A stretch of 64,000 bases of DNA from Episyrphus balteatus (taxonomy: Eukaryota; Arthropoda; Insecta; Diptera; Syrphidae): positions 82,506,756 through 82,570,755 of the forward strand of contig NC_079134.1 of the NCBI RefSeq assembly GCF_945859705.1. Direction: 5' to 3'. Positions 34,337 through 50,700 of this stretch are shown here, in pieces (position 1 is the stretch's first letter; each line of letters starts with the position of its first letter). Position numbers and translations under genes: made by a program. The notes beneath the pieces were generated by a model. That model was not told the origin of the DNA. It saw nothing but the letters and a program-made list of their open reading frames with translations, and made no database searches.

Positions 34337-35840
34337 CACTGTTGTCCAAAATGACTTATCTCGTTGCAAAAATCATAACTTTTGAACGGATTGAGGTAGC
34401 GGTACAGTTTTTTTTTTAATTTGAAGGAAATTTTCAGGGCTGTTACACCAATGAATTTCAAGAAAATTGTTTTACAGGGTGTTTAGGAATCATCGGCCGA
34501 AAACCGATTTTCTTAAAAAAAAAAATATTTAAATTAAAATTGGTATGCCATTTTGTAGAAATCACTAATTCACATCTAAAAAAAGTTCAGATTACACTTT
34601 TCCATGATATTACGATTATAGAGAATGCCAAAAAAGTTGGTCCCGGAAGTCCGTCTGTCTGTCTGTCTGTATAAGGATCTACAGCCTAAACGGATGGACC
34701 GATTGACTTCAAATTTGGTATGTAGCATTTTTTGGAGACCCTCCAGAGGGATTTTTGGAATTAATTTTTTTGGGCCAAAAATAACGGTACTTGTCATACA
34801 CCAATTTCAGCAAAGCTGTAATTGCTCAAAAACGGCTCCAACGATTTTGTTTAAAAAATTCAAATGTGAGTTTGAAAACAAGGTCTATCTTCTAATGAAA
34901 AAATTTTTTTTGGAAAATCATTATTAACGGTACCTGCCATAGAACGGTTTTTTTTAAATCCGATATTCTCCGAAACGGCTTATTCGATTTCAACGGAACT
35001 TTTTGTGAAGAAGCACTTATATAACTCAAATATAGGCCAAAAATAAAATTTCAAAAAAAAATAATTTTTGGATTTTTAAAAAAATTTTGAAATTTTTTTT
35101 TTTTAAATAAAATTTTCGAAAACGGGACATTGTATTTTTTTGAAATTTTGTTTTTAGATGTGGATTAGTGATTTCTACAAAATGGCATACCAATTTTAAT
35201 TTAAACATTTTTTTTAAAGAAAATCTGTTCCTTCTGCCTTCATTTTTTTTCAAAGTACAAAATCTCGGCAGTGCGCAAGCATGCGCAGCTAAATATTTTT
35301 ATTTTGGATCAACAATTGATTGGTACACATACCCTATTCGGCTTAATGCATGGAACCGAATGGATTTTTTACGGTACCTGCCATAAAACCGTTTTTTTTT
35401 CAAATCCGATATTCTCTGAAACGGCTTATTCGATTTCAACGAAACTTTTTGTGAAAAAGCACTTATATAACTCAAATATAAGCCAAAAATAAAATTTAAA
35501 AAAAAAATAAATTTTGGATTTTTAAAAAAATTTTGAAATTTTTTTTTGAAAAATAAAATTTTCGAAAACGGGACATTGTATTTTTTTGAAATTTTGTTTT
35601 TAAATGTGGATTAGTGATTTCTACAAAATGGCATACCAATTTTAATTTAAACTTTTTTTTTAAAGAAAATATGTTTTTGGCCGATGATTCCGAAACACCC
35701 TGTGAAATAATTTTATTGAAATTCATTGGTATAACAGCCCTAGAAATGTCCTTCAAATAAAAAAAAAAATTGTACCGCTAACTCAATCCGTTCAAAAGTT
35801 ATGATTTTTGCAACGAGATAAGTCATTTTGGACAACCGTG
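34337..35840. mobile_element. Inverted-repeat DNA element inserted in the B1 5' UTR
   Basis: Long inverted arms of about 250 bp (CACTGTTGTCCAAAATG... left; mirrored with CACGG right), flanked by CGGCG at 34332-34336 and 35841-35845, a probable 5-bp target duplication (6 bp if CGGCGC). It contains two direct repeats of about 300 bp (34926-35227 and 35370-35677) and a (GTCT)n run at 34653-34670. There is no transposase; the short frames inside have no recognisable domain. The superfamily is unknown to me. The same insertion at the same site is in B2 (43044-44547) and B3 (49133-50636). Confidence 0.75.
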
Positions 35841-35904
35841 CGGCGCGGGCTCGGCTCCGATAGGAGATGAGTCGCCAGTGGCAGAGCCCAACCTAACATC
35901 CAAC

Positions 35905-38900
35905 ATGCAAACACAGCTTATGGAAAACCAACAACCTTCTTTCCAACCTACTAGAAGTGTTTCAGAGGCGGCACAGCCTCTGACCACCCTAGCCGGACTT
36001 ACTAGGCGGAGAATACAATGGAGCAACGAAATGAACCAATTCATTATAAGAGCTTACTTCCGCACAACCCGCTGCGAGACATCCATGCCAGGATATAGAC
36101 AGCGGTTACATCTGATGTTTGTTGAGGAATACCCTCACCTAGGACACGTTACGGAGCAGAATATAGCAGATAGAAGATTGGCTATAATCCGGAAAAAATT
36201 GATAAGCAGCCCTTTGATAGACACGATCCGAGCTGAAGTGGCTTCTGAACTTAACGGGGATGTGGTAGAGGAGTTGGCTAGTGCTGAAGCAGTAAGTGAA
36301 AACAACCAGGAAGTTCCAGGCCCACCCAATAGCGCTGATGAAAATAACAACGATATCAGCAATACAAATGTAGACCAGGAAAGCTGTAAACTGCGAGATG
36401 AGCTCAATAGTGCGCTGACGAAATTTTCGTTTGTAGACCCCGTACTAAGGCCGAAGCTCCCTAAGCAACAACAAGGCCATATTTTGAACCCAAACATCCA
36501 AAGAATGAACAATGTTATTCTTCCCGGGTTCCTCCCTGAAATAAACAATTACATGCAGATACTCTTCTTTATTGTAGTGCTTATGCTATATTAACAACAT
36601 CTGGAAGGAGAATCCATGCGGAACGTGCCCAACGATCTGCACCAAAAAAAAGAGAACCTCCATGGATAAAAAGATTAAGTGACAGAATCGAAGCACTGCG
36701 AAAAGAGGCTGGTGTTCTGTCTGCATTTAATATTCAACCAAACAGCCGTAAGCTTAGAAGAAGAGCTATAAAAATCAAACAGAAGTATGTTGTACATGGT
36801 CAATATAGTGAGACTAACAATACCCATGCAGAAGCACTAGATACTATTAAGCAAAAGATCAGCTTATATGCTAAGAGGTTAAGGAGATATAAACAGTCAA
36901 AACAAAGGAGCGAAGACAATAACCTTTTCAATAGATCTCAGAAAAGTTTCTTCGATAGATGCAGAGGTAAAGCTGAGAACTCTAGTCAACCCCCAAATAT
37001 AGGTGTCCTAGAAAATTTTTGGTCAGGAATATGGTCATCACCCTCACAGCATAATCAATCTTCCCAACTCCTGCAGCAAAATGATGAGACCAATGAAATA
37101 ACACCAATGCAAGAGTGTACGGTTTCCACTGAAGATTTTCAAATAGTGGTGAAAAGGCTTCAAAACTGGAAGGCTTCTGGTATTGATGGCCTACATAATT
37201 ACTGGTTGAAATCTTTTGTTTCTCTCCATGAAACTATGAGGCGTGAAATAAACAAGTTCATACAGAACCCTTCCTGTATCCCGGACTACCTCTGTGAAGG
37301 AATCACTTACCTTATTCCAAAGGAAGATTCATACACCGAAGATCCCTCTAAATTTCGCCCAATCACCTGCCTCAACACATTCTACAAACTAACCACTTCA
37401 TGTGTGGCTGAGCTAATCAATAGGCACTGTTTAAGAAATAACATCATAGCCGAACAGCAAAAAGGTTGTAGAAAAGGATCTCTCGGCTGCAAGGAACAGT
37501 TAACTATTGACGCTGTTGTTACTGGCCAAGCATGCTCAGGGCAAAGAAACTTGTTTGCGGCTTTTATTGATTATAAAAAGGCTTTTGATATGGTTCCACA
37601 TAGTTGGCTGTTAGAAACTCTCCGATTGTATAAAATCAATCCACAACTTGTATCTTTCTGTGAAGTGGTAATGACAAAATGGTGTACTAAGCTGAAAGCC
37701 CAAAAATTAACGTCAAAGCTTATACAAATAAAAAGAGGCATTTTCCAAGGAGACAGTTTAAGCCCACTCTGGTTTTGTCTCTCTATTAACCCACTGTCGT
37801 ACCTCCTCAATAAGAGCAAATATGGATTTGAGATAAAAAGCAGTGTCCAATCTACTAGGATAACCCATCTTATGTATATGGATGACATCAAATTGTATTC
37901 TAGTTCTGCCAACAGCTTGGAACAACTTCTCAAGATTGTCGAAAAATTCTCGAACGACATAAAAATGGAATTTGGTGTAGAAAAGTGTAAAACAATCCAA
38001 ATAGAAAAACTATACAATCATTAGAAGAAGGGGAATTTTACAAATACCTGGGAATGGAGCAATCTCGCAGAATAGATCACACTCTAATCAAGTCGCGTTT
38101 GAACGAAATCTTTAAGTGCCGAGTGGAACAATTGCTGAAAACCTTATTAAATTCCAGGAATATGATTACAGCTATAAACACATATGCTGTACCAATTATT
38201 ACATATTCAGCAGGCATTGTTAAATGGAGTTCAACGGACTTAGAATCATTGGAGAGGAAAGTAAGGACGCTGATGACGAAGATCCCTACCGCCAACATCA
38301 TCCCAAGTCAGCTATTGAACGGCTAGTAATCCCCAGAGATAAAGGAGGAAGAGGATTAATTTCAATACAAAATCTAGTCGAAAAACAGAATCGAAATCTC
38401 TTTACTTACTTTAGCGAAAAAGCACCATCATCGTCTCTACATGCTGATGACAATTTCACCCCGGTAAACATGAAGAACACCAACCCTCTGGAACAACTTA
38501 CACAGTCTTCGCAACAAAATCACTTTGATAGCTGGAAAAGCAAACCCCTCCATGGAAGACATCCCAACGAGCTGTATGCGTCAAATATTGATCTGTTGGT
38601 TTCAAACTCTTGGCTTAGCTTTGGAAATTTATTCCCAGAAACTGAAGGATTTATGGTTGCAATTCAGGATCAGGTCTTGCCCACAAGAAACTATCTCAAG
38701 TTCATTGTAAAGGATCAGAACATCGTAACCGATGACTGCCGACGCTGTGGTGCTCAACACGAAACAATACAGCATATCCTTGCGGGATGCACCGTACTTG
38801 TAAGTGAAGGGTACAAGCGCAGACACGACAACATCGGGAAAATTCTCCATCAAGAACTTTTAAAAAAATATGGCATACTGTCATCATTGTCGCCATACTA

Positions 38901-39312
38901 CAAATACAACCCAGAGTCGGTAATAGATTGCCCAGCTTATCTTGTTTATTGGGACCGTACAATTCTGACGGATACAAGCGTGCCGTGCAACAGACCTGAT
39001 ATTGTTATCTACAACAAGATGGAAAAAAACATAATCCTTGTTGATTTTGCAGTTGTCAACAACAACAATCTTGAGTCTACATATAGCACAAAGATCCAAA
39101 AGTATACAGCTTTATGTTTTGAACTCAAGGATCTATGGAGAGCAAATACTGCCATAACAATTCCGGTTATTATCTCGACGACTGGACTTGTCCCGAAAAC
39201 CACAATTTTAGCATTGGAAAGACTTGGTGTCCCTAAAAGAGTTGTTTACAGTATGCAAAAGTCTGTTATCCTCGACAGCTGCCGTTTGGTAAGGGAATTT
39301 CTCGCTCTTTAA
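35905..39312 (+). pseudogene. Family B R4/Dong-type polyprotein, copy B1
   Basis: The first in-frame ATG I would accept is at 35905; an upstream GTG at 35878 is open but is not a normal eukaryotic start. Remaining segments: Myb-like region (RRRIQWSNEMNQFIIRAYF), RT with YIDYKKAFD, GIFQGDSLSPLWF and YMDD, a CX2CX8HX4C finger (CRRC...C) and endonuclease residues RPD and VDFAV. Lesions: loss of four bases (CTAG in B4) near 36558, a 46-bp deletion near 38003, and a 5-bp insertion ATCCC at 38282-38286. The first and third are shared with B2. The protein is clearly related to family A but much diverged (residue identity roughly half by eye). Confidence 0.88.
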
Positions 39313-39376
39313 ATTCATCGATTTTACCTTCAAAGCGAGGTTTTTGGAACAGCCGTGATCCAGCCAACCACAAAAA

Positions 39377-39481
39377 GGGCTAGAACATGGTCTATGCTCC
39401 AACAGAGCCTAATCCCTTGGCATAGCCCGGGATAGGTACTTTTCCAGCTCCATAGGAGCTGCGAATGCTAACGAAAGTCGA
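39377..39481 (+). promoter_or_regulatory. Conserved 3'-terminal RNA element, copy B1
   Basis: 105 nt with four substitutions and no indels relative to 7895-7999 in family A, including the perfect 7-bp CAGCTCC/GGAGCTG hairpin. It directly precedes TAA repeats. Confidence 0.75.
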
Positions 39482-42677
<3,196 letters not shown>

Positions 42678-43043
42678 CTGGGGCAGTTTTGCTAGTTTCT
42701 GCTACCAGACGCCTCCCCAGGTGGCGGATAGGGGAACGCCTGTCAGATATGACTGGTTCCGGGGAAATAAAATACCCGGGGTGGACCAAAAAACTAGAAA
42801 ACAAAATCCAGAAGCGTCTGCCTCATATTGAGCGGCTCCCTGGTCAGCGTCTGACTCAAATTGAGCGGCTGTTTACCTCCGACGCACCCCAACGGACCGT
42901 GCGTCGGCCCTCCACAAAGGAACAAAAAAACCCATAAACAATCTTTTATGGTGAATTATAAATATGAAAAATGGAAAACTCTCATGAAACCAATCGAGTA
43001 GGGATATCTACTCAAACGTCGGTAGAAGCCACGGCTACCGGCG

Positions 43044-44547
43044 CACTGTTGTCCAAAATGACTTATCTCGTTGCAAAAATCATAACTTTTGAACGGATTG
43101 AGGTAGCGGTACAGTTTTTTTTTTAATTTGAAGGAAATTTTCAGGGCTGTTACACCAATGAATTTCAAGAAAATTGTTTTACAGGGTGTTTAGGAATCAT
43201 CGGCCGAAAACCGATTTTCTTAAAAAAAAAAATATTTAAATTAAAATTGGTATGCCATTTTGTAGAAATCACTAATTCACATCTAAAAAAAGTTCAGATT
43301 ACACTTTTCCATGATATTACGATTATAGAGAATGCCAAAAAAGTTGGTCCCGCAAGTCCGTCTGTCTGTCTGTCTGTATAAGGATCTACAGCCTAAACGG
43401 ATGGACCGATTGACTTCAAATTTGGTATGTAGCATTTTTTGGAGACCCTCCAGAGGGATTTTTGGAATTAATTTTTTTGGGCCAAAAATAACGGTACTTG
43501 TCATACACCAATTTCAGCAAAGCTGTAATTGCTCAAAAACGGCTCCAACGATTTTGTTTAAAAAATTCAAATGTGAGTTTGAAAACAAGGTCTATCTTCT
43601 AATGAAAAAATTTTTTTTGGAAAATCATTATTAACGGTACCTGCCATAGAACGGTTTTTTTTAAATCCGATATTCTCCGAAACGGCTTATTCGATTTCAA
43701 CGGAACTTTTTGTGAAGAAGCACTTATATAACTCAAATATAGGCCAAAAATAAAATTTCAAAAAAAAATAATTTTTGGATTTTTAAAAAAATTTTGAAAT
43801 TTTTTTTTTTTAAATAAAATTTTCGAAAACGGGACATTGTATTTTTTTGAAATTTTGTTTTTAGATGTGGATTAGTGATTTCTACAAAATGGCATACCAA
43901 TTTTAATTTAAACATTTTTTTTAAAGAAAATCTGTTCCTTCTGCCTTCATTTTTTTTCAAAGTACAAAATCTCGGCAGTGCGCAAGCATGCGCAGCTAAA
44001 TATTTTTATTTTGGATCAACAATTGATTGGTACACATACCCTATTCGGCTTAATGCATGGAACCGAATGGATTTTTTACGGTACCTGCCATAAAACCGTT
44101 TTTTTTTCAAATCCGATATTCTCTGAAACGGCTTATTCGATTTCAACGAAACTTTTTGTGAAAAAGCACTTATATAACTCAAATATAAGCCAAAAATAAA
44201 ATTTAAAAAAAAAATAAATTTTGGATTTTTAAAAAAATTTTGAAATTTTTTTTTGAAAAATAAAATTTTCGAAAACGGGACATTGTATTTTTTTGAAATT
44301 TTGTTTTTAAATGTGGATTAGTGATTTCTACAAAATGGCATACCAATTTTAATTTAAACTTTTTTTTTAAAGAAAATATGTTTTTGGCCGATGATTCCGA
44401 AACACCCTGTGAAATAATTTTATTGAAATTCATTGGTATAACAGCCCTAGAAATGTCCTTCAAATAAAAAAAAAAATTGTACCGCTAACTCAATCCGTTC
44501 AAAAGTTATGATTTTTGCAACGAGATAAGTCATTTTGGACAACCGTG
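43044..44547. mobile_element. Inverted-repeat DNA element inserted in the B2 5' UTR
   Basis: Same insertion, arms and CGGCG flanks as at 34337-35840. The identical site shows common descent with B1 and B3. Confidence 0.75.
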
Positions 44548-44611
44548 CGGCGCGGGCTCGGCTCCGATAGGAGATGAGTCGCCAGTGGCAGAGCCCAACC
44601 TAACATCCAAC

Positions 44612-47600
44612 ATGCAAACACAGCTTATGGAAAACCAACAACCTTCTTTCCAACCTACTAGAAGTGTTTCAGAGGCGGCACAGCCTCTGACCACCCTAGC
44701 CGGACTTACTAGGCGGAGAATACAATGGAGCAACGAAATGAACCAATTCATTATAAGAGCTTACTTCCGCACAACCCGCTGCGAGACATCCATGCCAGGA
44801 TATAGACAGCGGTTACATCTGATGTTTGTTGAGGAATACCCTCACCTAGGACACGTTACGGAGCAGAATATAGCAGATAGAAGATTGGCTATAATCCGGA
44901 AAAAATTGATAAGCAGCCCTTTGATAGACACGATCCGAGCTGAAGTGGCTTCTGAACTTAACGGGGATGTGGTAGAGGAGTTGGCTAGTGCTGAAGCAGT
45001 AAGTGAAAACAACCAGGAAGTTCCAGGCCCACCCAATAGCGCTGATGAAAATAACAACGATATCAGCAATACAAATGTAGACCAGGAAAGCTGTAAACTG
45101 CGAGATGAGCTCAATAGTGCGCTGACGAAATTTTCGTTTGTAGACCCCGTACTAAGGCCGAAGCTCCCTAAGCAACAACAAGGCCATATTTTGAACCCAA
45201 ACATCCAAAGAATGAACAATGTTATTCTTCCCGGGTTCCTCCCTGAAATAAACAATTACATGCAGATACTCTTCTTTATTGTAGTGCTTATGCTATATTA
45301 ACAACATCTGGAAGGAGAATCCATGCGGAACGTGCCCAACGATCTGCACCAAAAAAAAGAGAACCTCCATGGATAAAAAGATTAAGTGACAGAATCGAAG
45401 CACTGCGAAAAGAGGCTGGTGTTCTGTCTGCATTTAATATTCAACCAAACAGCCGTAAGCTTAGAAGAAGAGCTATAAAAATCAAACAGAAGTATGTTGT
45501 ACATGGTCAATATAGTGAGACTAACAATACCCATGCAGAAGCACTAGATACTATTAAGCAAAAGATCAGCTTATATGCTAAGAGGTTAAGGAGATATAAA
45601 TAGTCAAAACAAAGGAGCGAAGACAATAACCTTTTCAATAGATCTCAGAAAAGTTTCTTCGATAGATGCAGAGGTAAAGCTGAGAACTCTAGTCAACCCC
45701 CAAATATAGGTGTCCTAGAAAATTTTTGGTCAGGAATATGGTCATCACCCTCACAGCATAATCAATCTTCCCAACTCCTGCAGCAAAATGATGAGACCAA
45801 TGAAATAACACCAATGCAAGAGTGTACGGTTTCCACTGAAGATTTTCAAATAGTGGTGAAAAGGCTTCAAAACTGGAAGGCTTCTGGTATTGATGGCCTA
45901 CATAATTACTGGTTGAAATCTTTTGTTTCTCTCCATGAAACTATGAGGCGTGAAATAAACAAGTTCATACAGAACCCTTCCTGTATCCCGGACTACCTCT
46001 GTGAAGGAATCACTTACCTTATTCCAAAGGAAGATTCATACACCGAAGATCCCTCTAAATTTCGCCCAATCACCTGCCTCAACACATTCTACAAACTAAC
46101 CACTTCATGTGTGGCTGAGCTAATCAATAGGCACTGTTTAAGAAATAACATCATAGCCGAACAGCAAAAAGGTTGTAGAAAAGGATCTCTCGGCTGCAAG
46201 GAACAGTTAACTATTGACGCTGTTGTTACTGGCCAAGCATGCTCAGGGCAAAGAAACTTGTTTGCGGCTTTTATTGATTATAAAAAGGCTTTTGATATGG
46301 TTCCACATAGTTGGCTGTTAGAAACTCTCCGATTGTATAAAATCAATCCACAACTTGTATCTTTCTGTGAAGTGGTAATGACAAAATGGTGTACTAAGCT
46401 GAAAGCCCAAAAATTAACGTCAAAGCTTATACAAATAAAAAGAGGCATTTTCCAAGGAGACAGTTTAAGCCCACTCTGGTTTTGTCTCTCTATTAACCCA
46501 CTGTCGTACCTCCTCAATAAGAGCAAATATGGATTTGAGATAAAAAGCAGTGTCCAATCTACTAGGATAACCCATCTTATGTATATGGATGACATCAAAT
46601 TGTATTCTAGTTCTGCCAACAGCTTGGAACAACTTCTCAAGATTGTCGAAAAATTCTCGAACGACATAAAAATGGAATTTGGTGTAGAAAAGTGTAAAAC
46701 AATCCAAATCGTAAGAGGAAAGATGACTAAGGGATTGGATTATATAACAGCCACTGGAAAAACTATACAATCATTAGAAGAAGGGGAATTTTACAAATAC
46801 CTGGGAATGGAGCAATCTCGCAGAATAGATCACACTCTAATCAAGTCGCGTTTGAACGAAATCTTTAAGTGCCGAGTGGAACAATTGCTGAAAACCTTAT
46901 TAAATTCCAGGAATATGATTACAGCTATAAACACATATGCTGTACCAATTATTACATATTCAGCAGGCATTGTTAAATGGAGTTCAACGGACTTAGAATC
47001 ATTGGAGAGGAAAGTAAGGACGCTGATGACGAAGATCCCTACCGCCAACATCATCCCAAGTCAGCTATTGAACGGCTAGTAATCCCCAGAGATAAAGGAG
47101 GAAGAGGATTAATTTCAATACAAAATCTAGTCGAAAAACAGAATCGAAATCTCTTTACTTACTTTAGCGAAAAAGCACCATCATCGTCTCTACATGCTGA
47201 TGACAATTTCACCCCGGTAAACATGAAGAACACCAACCCTCTGGAACAACTTACACAGTCTTCGCAACAAAATCACTTTGATAGCTGGAAAAGCAAACCC
47301 CTCCATGGAAGACATCCCAACGAGCTGTATGCGTCAAATATTGATCTGTTGGTTTCAAACTCTTGGCTTAGCTTTGGAAATTTATTCCCAGAAACTGAAG
47401 GATTTATGGTTGCAATTCAGGATCAGGTCTTGCCCACAAGAAACTATCTCAAGTTCATTGTAAAGGATCAGAACATCGTAACCGATGACTGCCGACGCTG
47501 TGGTGCTCAACACGAAACAATACAGCATATCCTTGCGGGATGCACCGTACTTGTAAGTGAAGGGTACAAGCGCAGACACGACAACATCGGGAAAATTCTC

Positions 47601-48065
47601 CATCAAGAACTTTTAAAAAAATATGGCATACTGTCATCATTGTCGCCATACTACAAATACAACCCAGAGTCGGTAATAGATTGCCCAGCTTATCTTGTTT
47701 ATTGGGACCGTACAATTCTGACGGATACAAGCGTGCCGTGCAACAGACCTGATATTGTTATCTACAACAAGATGGAAAAAAACATAATCCTTGTTGATTT
47801 TGCTGTTGTCAACAACAACAATCTTGAGTCTACATATAGCACAAAGATCCAAAAGTATACAGCTTTATGTTTTGAACTCAAGGATCTATGGAGAGCAAAT
47901 ACTGCCATAACAATTCCGGTTATTATCTCGACGACTGGACTTGTCCCGAAAACCACAATTTTAGCATTGGAAAGACTTGGTGTCCCTAAAAGAGTTGTTT
48001 ACAGTATGCAAAAGTCTGTTATCCTCGACAGCTGCCGTTTGGTAAGGGAATTTCTCGCTCTTTAA
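44612..48065 (+). pseudogene. Family B R4/Dong-type polyprotein, copy B2
   Basis: Carries the Myb-like N-terminus, RT (YMDD at 46582-46593), CX2CX8HX4C finger near 47490-47545 and endonuclease PD (47748-47753). It is inactivated by the shared four-base loss near 45265, a TAG at 45601-45603 replacing a Gln codon (shared with B3, absent from B1 and B4), and the shared ATCCC insertion at 47035-47039. The last part (from about 47040 to the stop at 48065) is open in a shifted frame. It cannot make a full protein. Confidence 0.88.
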
Positions 48066-48129
48066 ATTCATCGATTTTACCTTCAAAGCGAGGTTTTTGG
48101 AACAGCCGTGATCCAGCCAACCACAAAAA

Positions 48130-48234
48130 GGGCTAGAACATGGTCTATGCTCCAACAGAGCCTAATCCCTTGGCATAGCCCGGGATAGGTACTTTTCCAG
48201 CTCCATAGGAGCTGCGAATGCTAACGAAAGTCGA
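48130..48234 (+). promoter_or_regulatory. Conserved 3'-terminal RNA element, copy B2
   Basis: Same 105-nt element as in B1, ending GTCGA before TAA. Confidence 0.73.
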
Positions 48235-48766
<532 letters not shown>

Positions 48767-49132
48767 CTGGGGCAGTTTTGCTAGTTTCTGCTACCAGACG
48801 CCTCCCCAGGTGGCGGATAGGGGAACGCCTGTCAGATATGACTGGTTCCGGGGAAATAAAATACCCGGGGTGGACCAAAAAACTAGAAAACAAAATCCAG
48901 AAGCGTCTGCCTCATATTGAGCGGCTCCCTGGTCAGCGTCTGACTCAAATTGAGCGGCTGTTTACCTCCGACGCACCCCAACGGACCGTGCGTCGGCCCT
49001 CCACAAAGGAACAAAAAAACCCATAAACAATCTTTTATGGTGAATTATAAATATGAAAAATGGAAAACTCTCATGAAACCAATCGAGTAGGGATATCTAC
49101 TCAAACGTCGGTAGAAGCCACGGCTACCGGCG

Positions 49133-50636
49133 CACTGTTGTCCAAAATGACTTATCTCGTTGCAAAAATCATAACTTTTGAACGGATTGAGGTAGCGGTA
49201 CAGTTTTTTTTTTAATTTGAAGGAAATTTTCAGGGCTGTTACACCAATGAATTTCAAGAAAATTGTTTTACAGGGTGTTTAGGAATCATCGGCCGAAAAC
49301 CGATTTTCTTAAAAAAAAAAATATTTAAATTAAAATTGGTATGCCATTTTGTAGAAATCACTAATTCACATCTAAAAAAAGTTCAGATTACACTTTTCCA
49401 TGATATTACGATTATAGAGAATGCCAAAAAAGTTGGTCCCGGAAGTCCGTCTGTCTGTCTGTCTGTATAAGGATCTACAGCCTAAACGGATGGACCGATT
49501 GACTTCAAATTTGGTATGTAGCATTTTTTGGAGACCCTCCAGAGGGATTTTTGGAATTAATTTTTTTGGGCCAAAAATAACGGTACTTGTCATACACCAA
49601 TTTCAGCAAAGCTGTAATTGCTCAAAAACGGCTCCAACGATTTTGTTTAAAAAATTCAAATGTGAGTTTGAAAACAAGGTCTATCTTCTAATGAAAAAAT
49701 TTTTTTTGGAAAATCATTATTAACGGTACCTGCCATAGAACGGTTTTTTTTAAATCCGATATTCTCCGAAACGGCTTATTCGATTTCAACGGAACTTTTT
49801 GTGAAGAAGCACTTATATAACTCAAATATAGGCCAAAAATAAAATTTCAAAAAAAAATAATTTTTGGATTTTTAAAAAAATTTTGAAAATTTTATTTTTC
49901 AAAAAAAATTTTCGAAAACGGGACATTGTATTTTTTTGAAATTTTGTTTTTAGATGTGGATTAGTGATTTCTACAAAATGGCATACCAATTTTAATTTAA
50001 ACATTTTTTTTAAAGAAAATCTGTTCCTTCTGCCTTCATTTTTTTTCAAAGTACAAAATCTCGGCAGTGCGCAAGCATGCGCAGCTAAATATTTTTATTT
50101 TGGATCAACAATTGATTGGTACACATACCCTATTCGGCTTAATGCATGGAACCGAATGGATTTTTTACGGTACCTGCCATAAAACCGTTTTTTTTTCAAA
50201 TCCGATATTCTCTGAAACGGCTTATTCGATTTCAACGAAACTTTTTGTGAAAAAGCACTTATATAACTCAAATATAAGCCAAAAATAAAATTTAAAAAAA
50301 AAATAAATTTTGGATTTTTAAAAAAATTTTGAAATTTTTTTTTGAAAAATAAAATTTTCGAAAACGGGACATTGTATTTTTTTGAAATTTTGTTTTTAAA
50401 TGTGGATTAGTGATTTCTACAAAATGGCATACCAATTTTAATTTAAACTTTTTTTTTAAAGAAAATATGTTTTTGGCCGATGATTCCGAAACACCCTGTG
50501 AAATAATTTTATTGAAATTCATTGGTATAACAGCCCTAGAAATGTCCTTCAAATAAAAAAAAAAATTGTACCGCTAACTCAATCCGTTCAAAAGTTATGA
50601 TTTTTGCAACGAGATAAGTCATTTTGGACAACCGTG
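49133..50636. mobile_element. Inverted-repeat DNA element inserted in the B3 5' UTR
   Basis: Same insertion and CGGCG flanks as in B1 and B2. There is one local difference in the AT-rich repeat near 49890, where the sequence reads TTTTATTTTTCAAAAAAAATTTTC. Confidence 0.73.
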
Positions 50637-50700
50637 CGGCGCGGGCTCGGCTCCGATAGGAGATGAGTCGCCAGTGGCAGAGCCCAACCTAACATCCAAC

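Larger units (their letters stand above)
33971..39481 (+). mobile_element. Family B LINE copy B1 (R4/Dong-like), full length but disrupted
   Basis: A 5,511-bp element between TAA arrays, starting CTGGGGCAG and ending GTCGA before TAA. It is longer than family A mainly because a 1.5-kb inverted-repeat DNA element (34337-35840) sits in its 5' UTR. Its ORF is broken by lesions shared with B2 and B3, plus a private 46-bp deletion near 38003. The last 105 nt (39377-39481) match the family A end. Confidence 0.9.
42678..48234 (+). mobile_element. Family B LINE copy B2, full length but disrupted
   Basis: 5,557 bp, the complete length for this DNA-element-bearing version of family B. Apart from the 46 bp missing in B1, only a few substitutions separate the two (for example CCGCAAG near 43352, the TAG at 45601, and GCTGTT near 47804). 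The DNA-element insertion in the 5' UTR is at 43044-44547. Confidence 0.9.

Noticed and set aside
34625..35756. Several 70-100 codon frames in the AT-rich part of the B 5' region
   Set aside because: They lie in the inverted-repeat DNA element, are low complexity, and match no transposase motif.
35867..35869. ATG at 35867 as the start of the family B protein
   Set aside because: Its frame closes within ten codons. The ATG at 35905 is in the frame of the Myb-like region.
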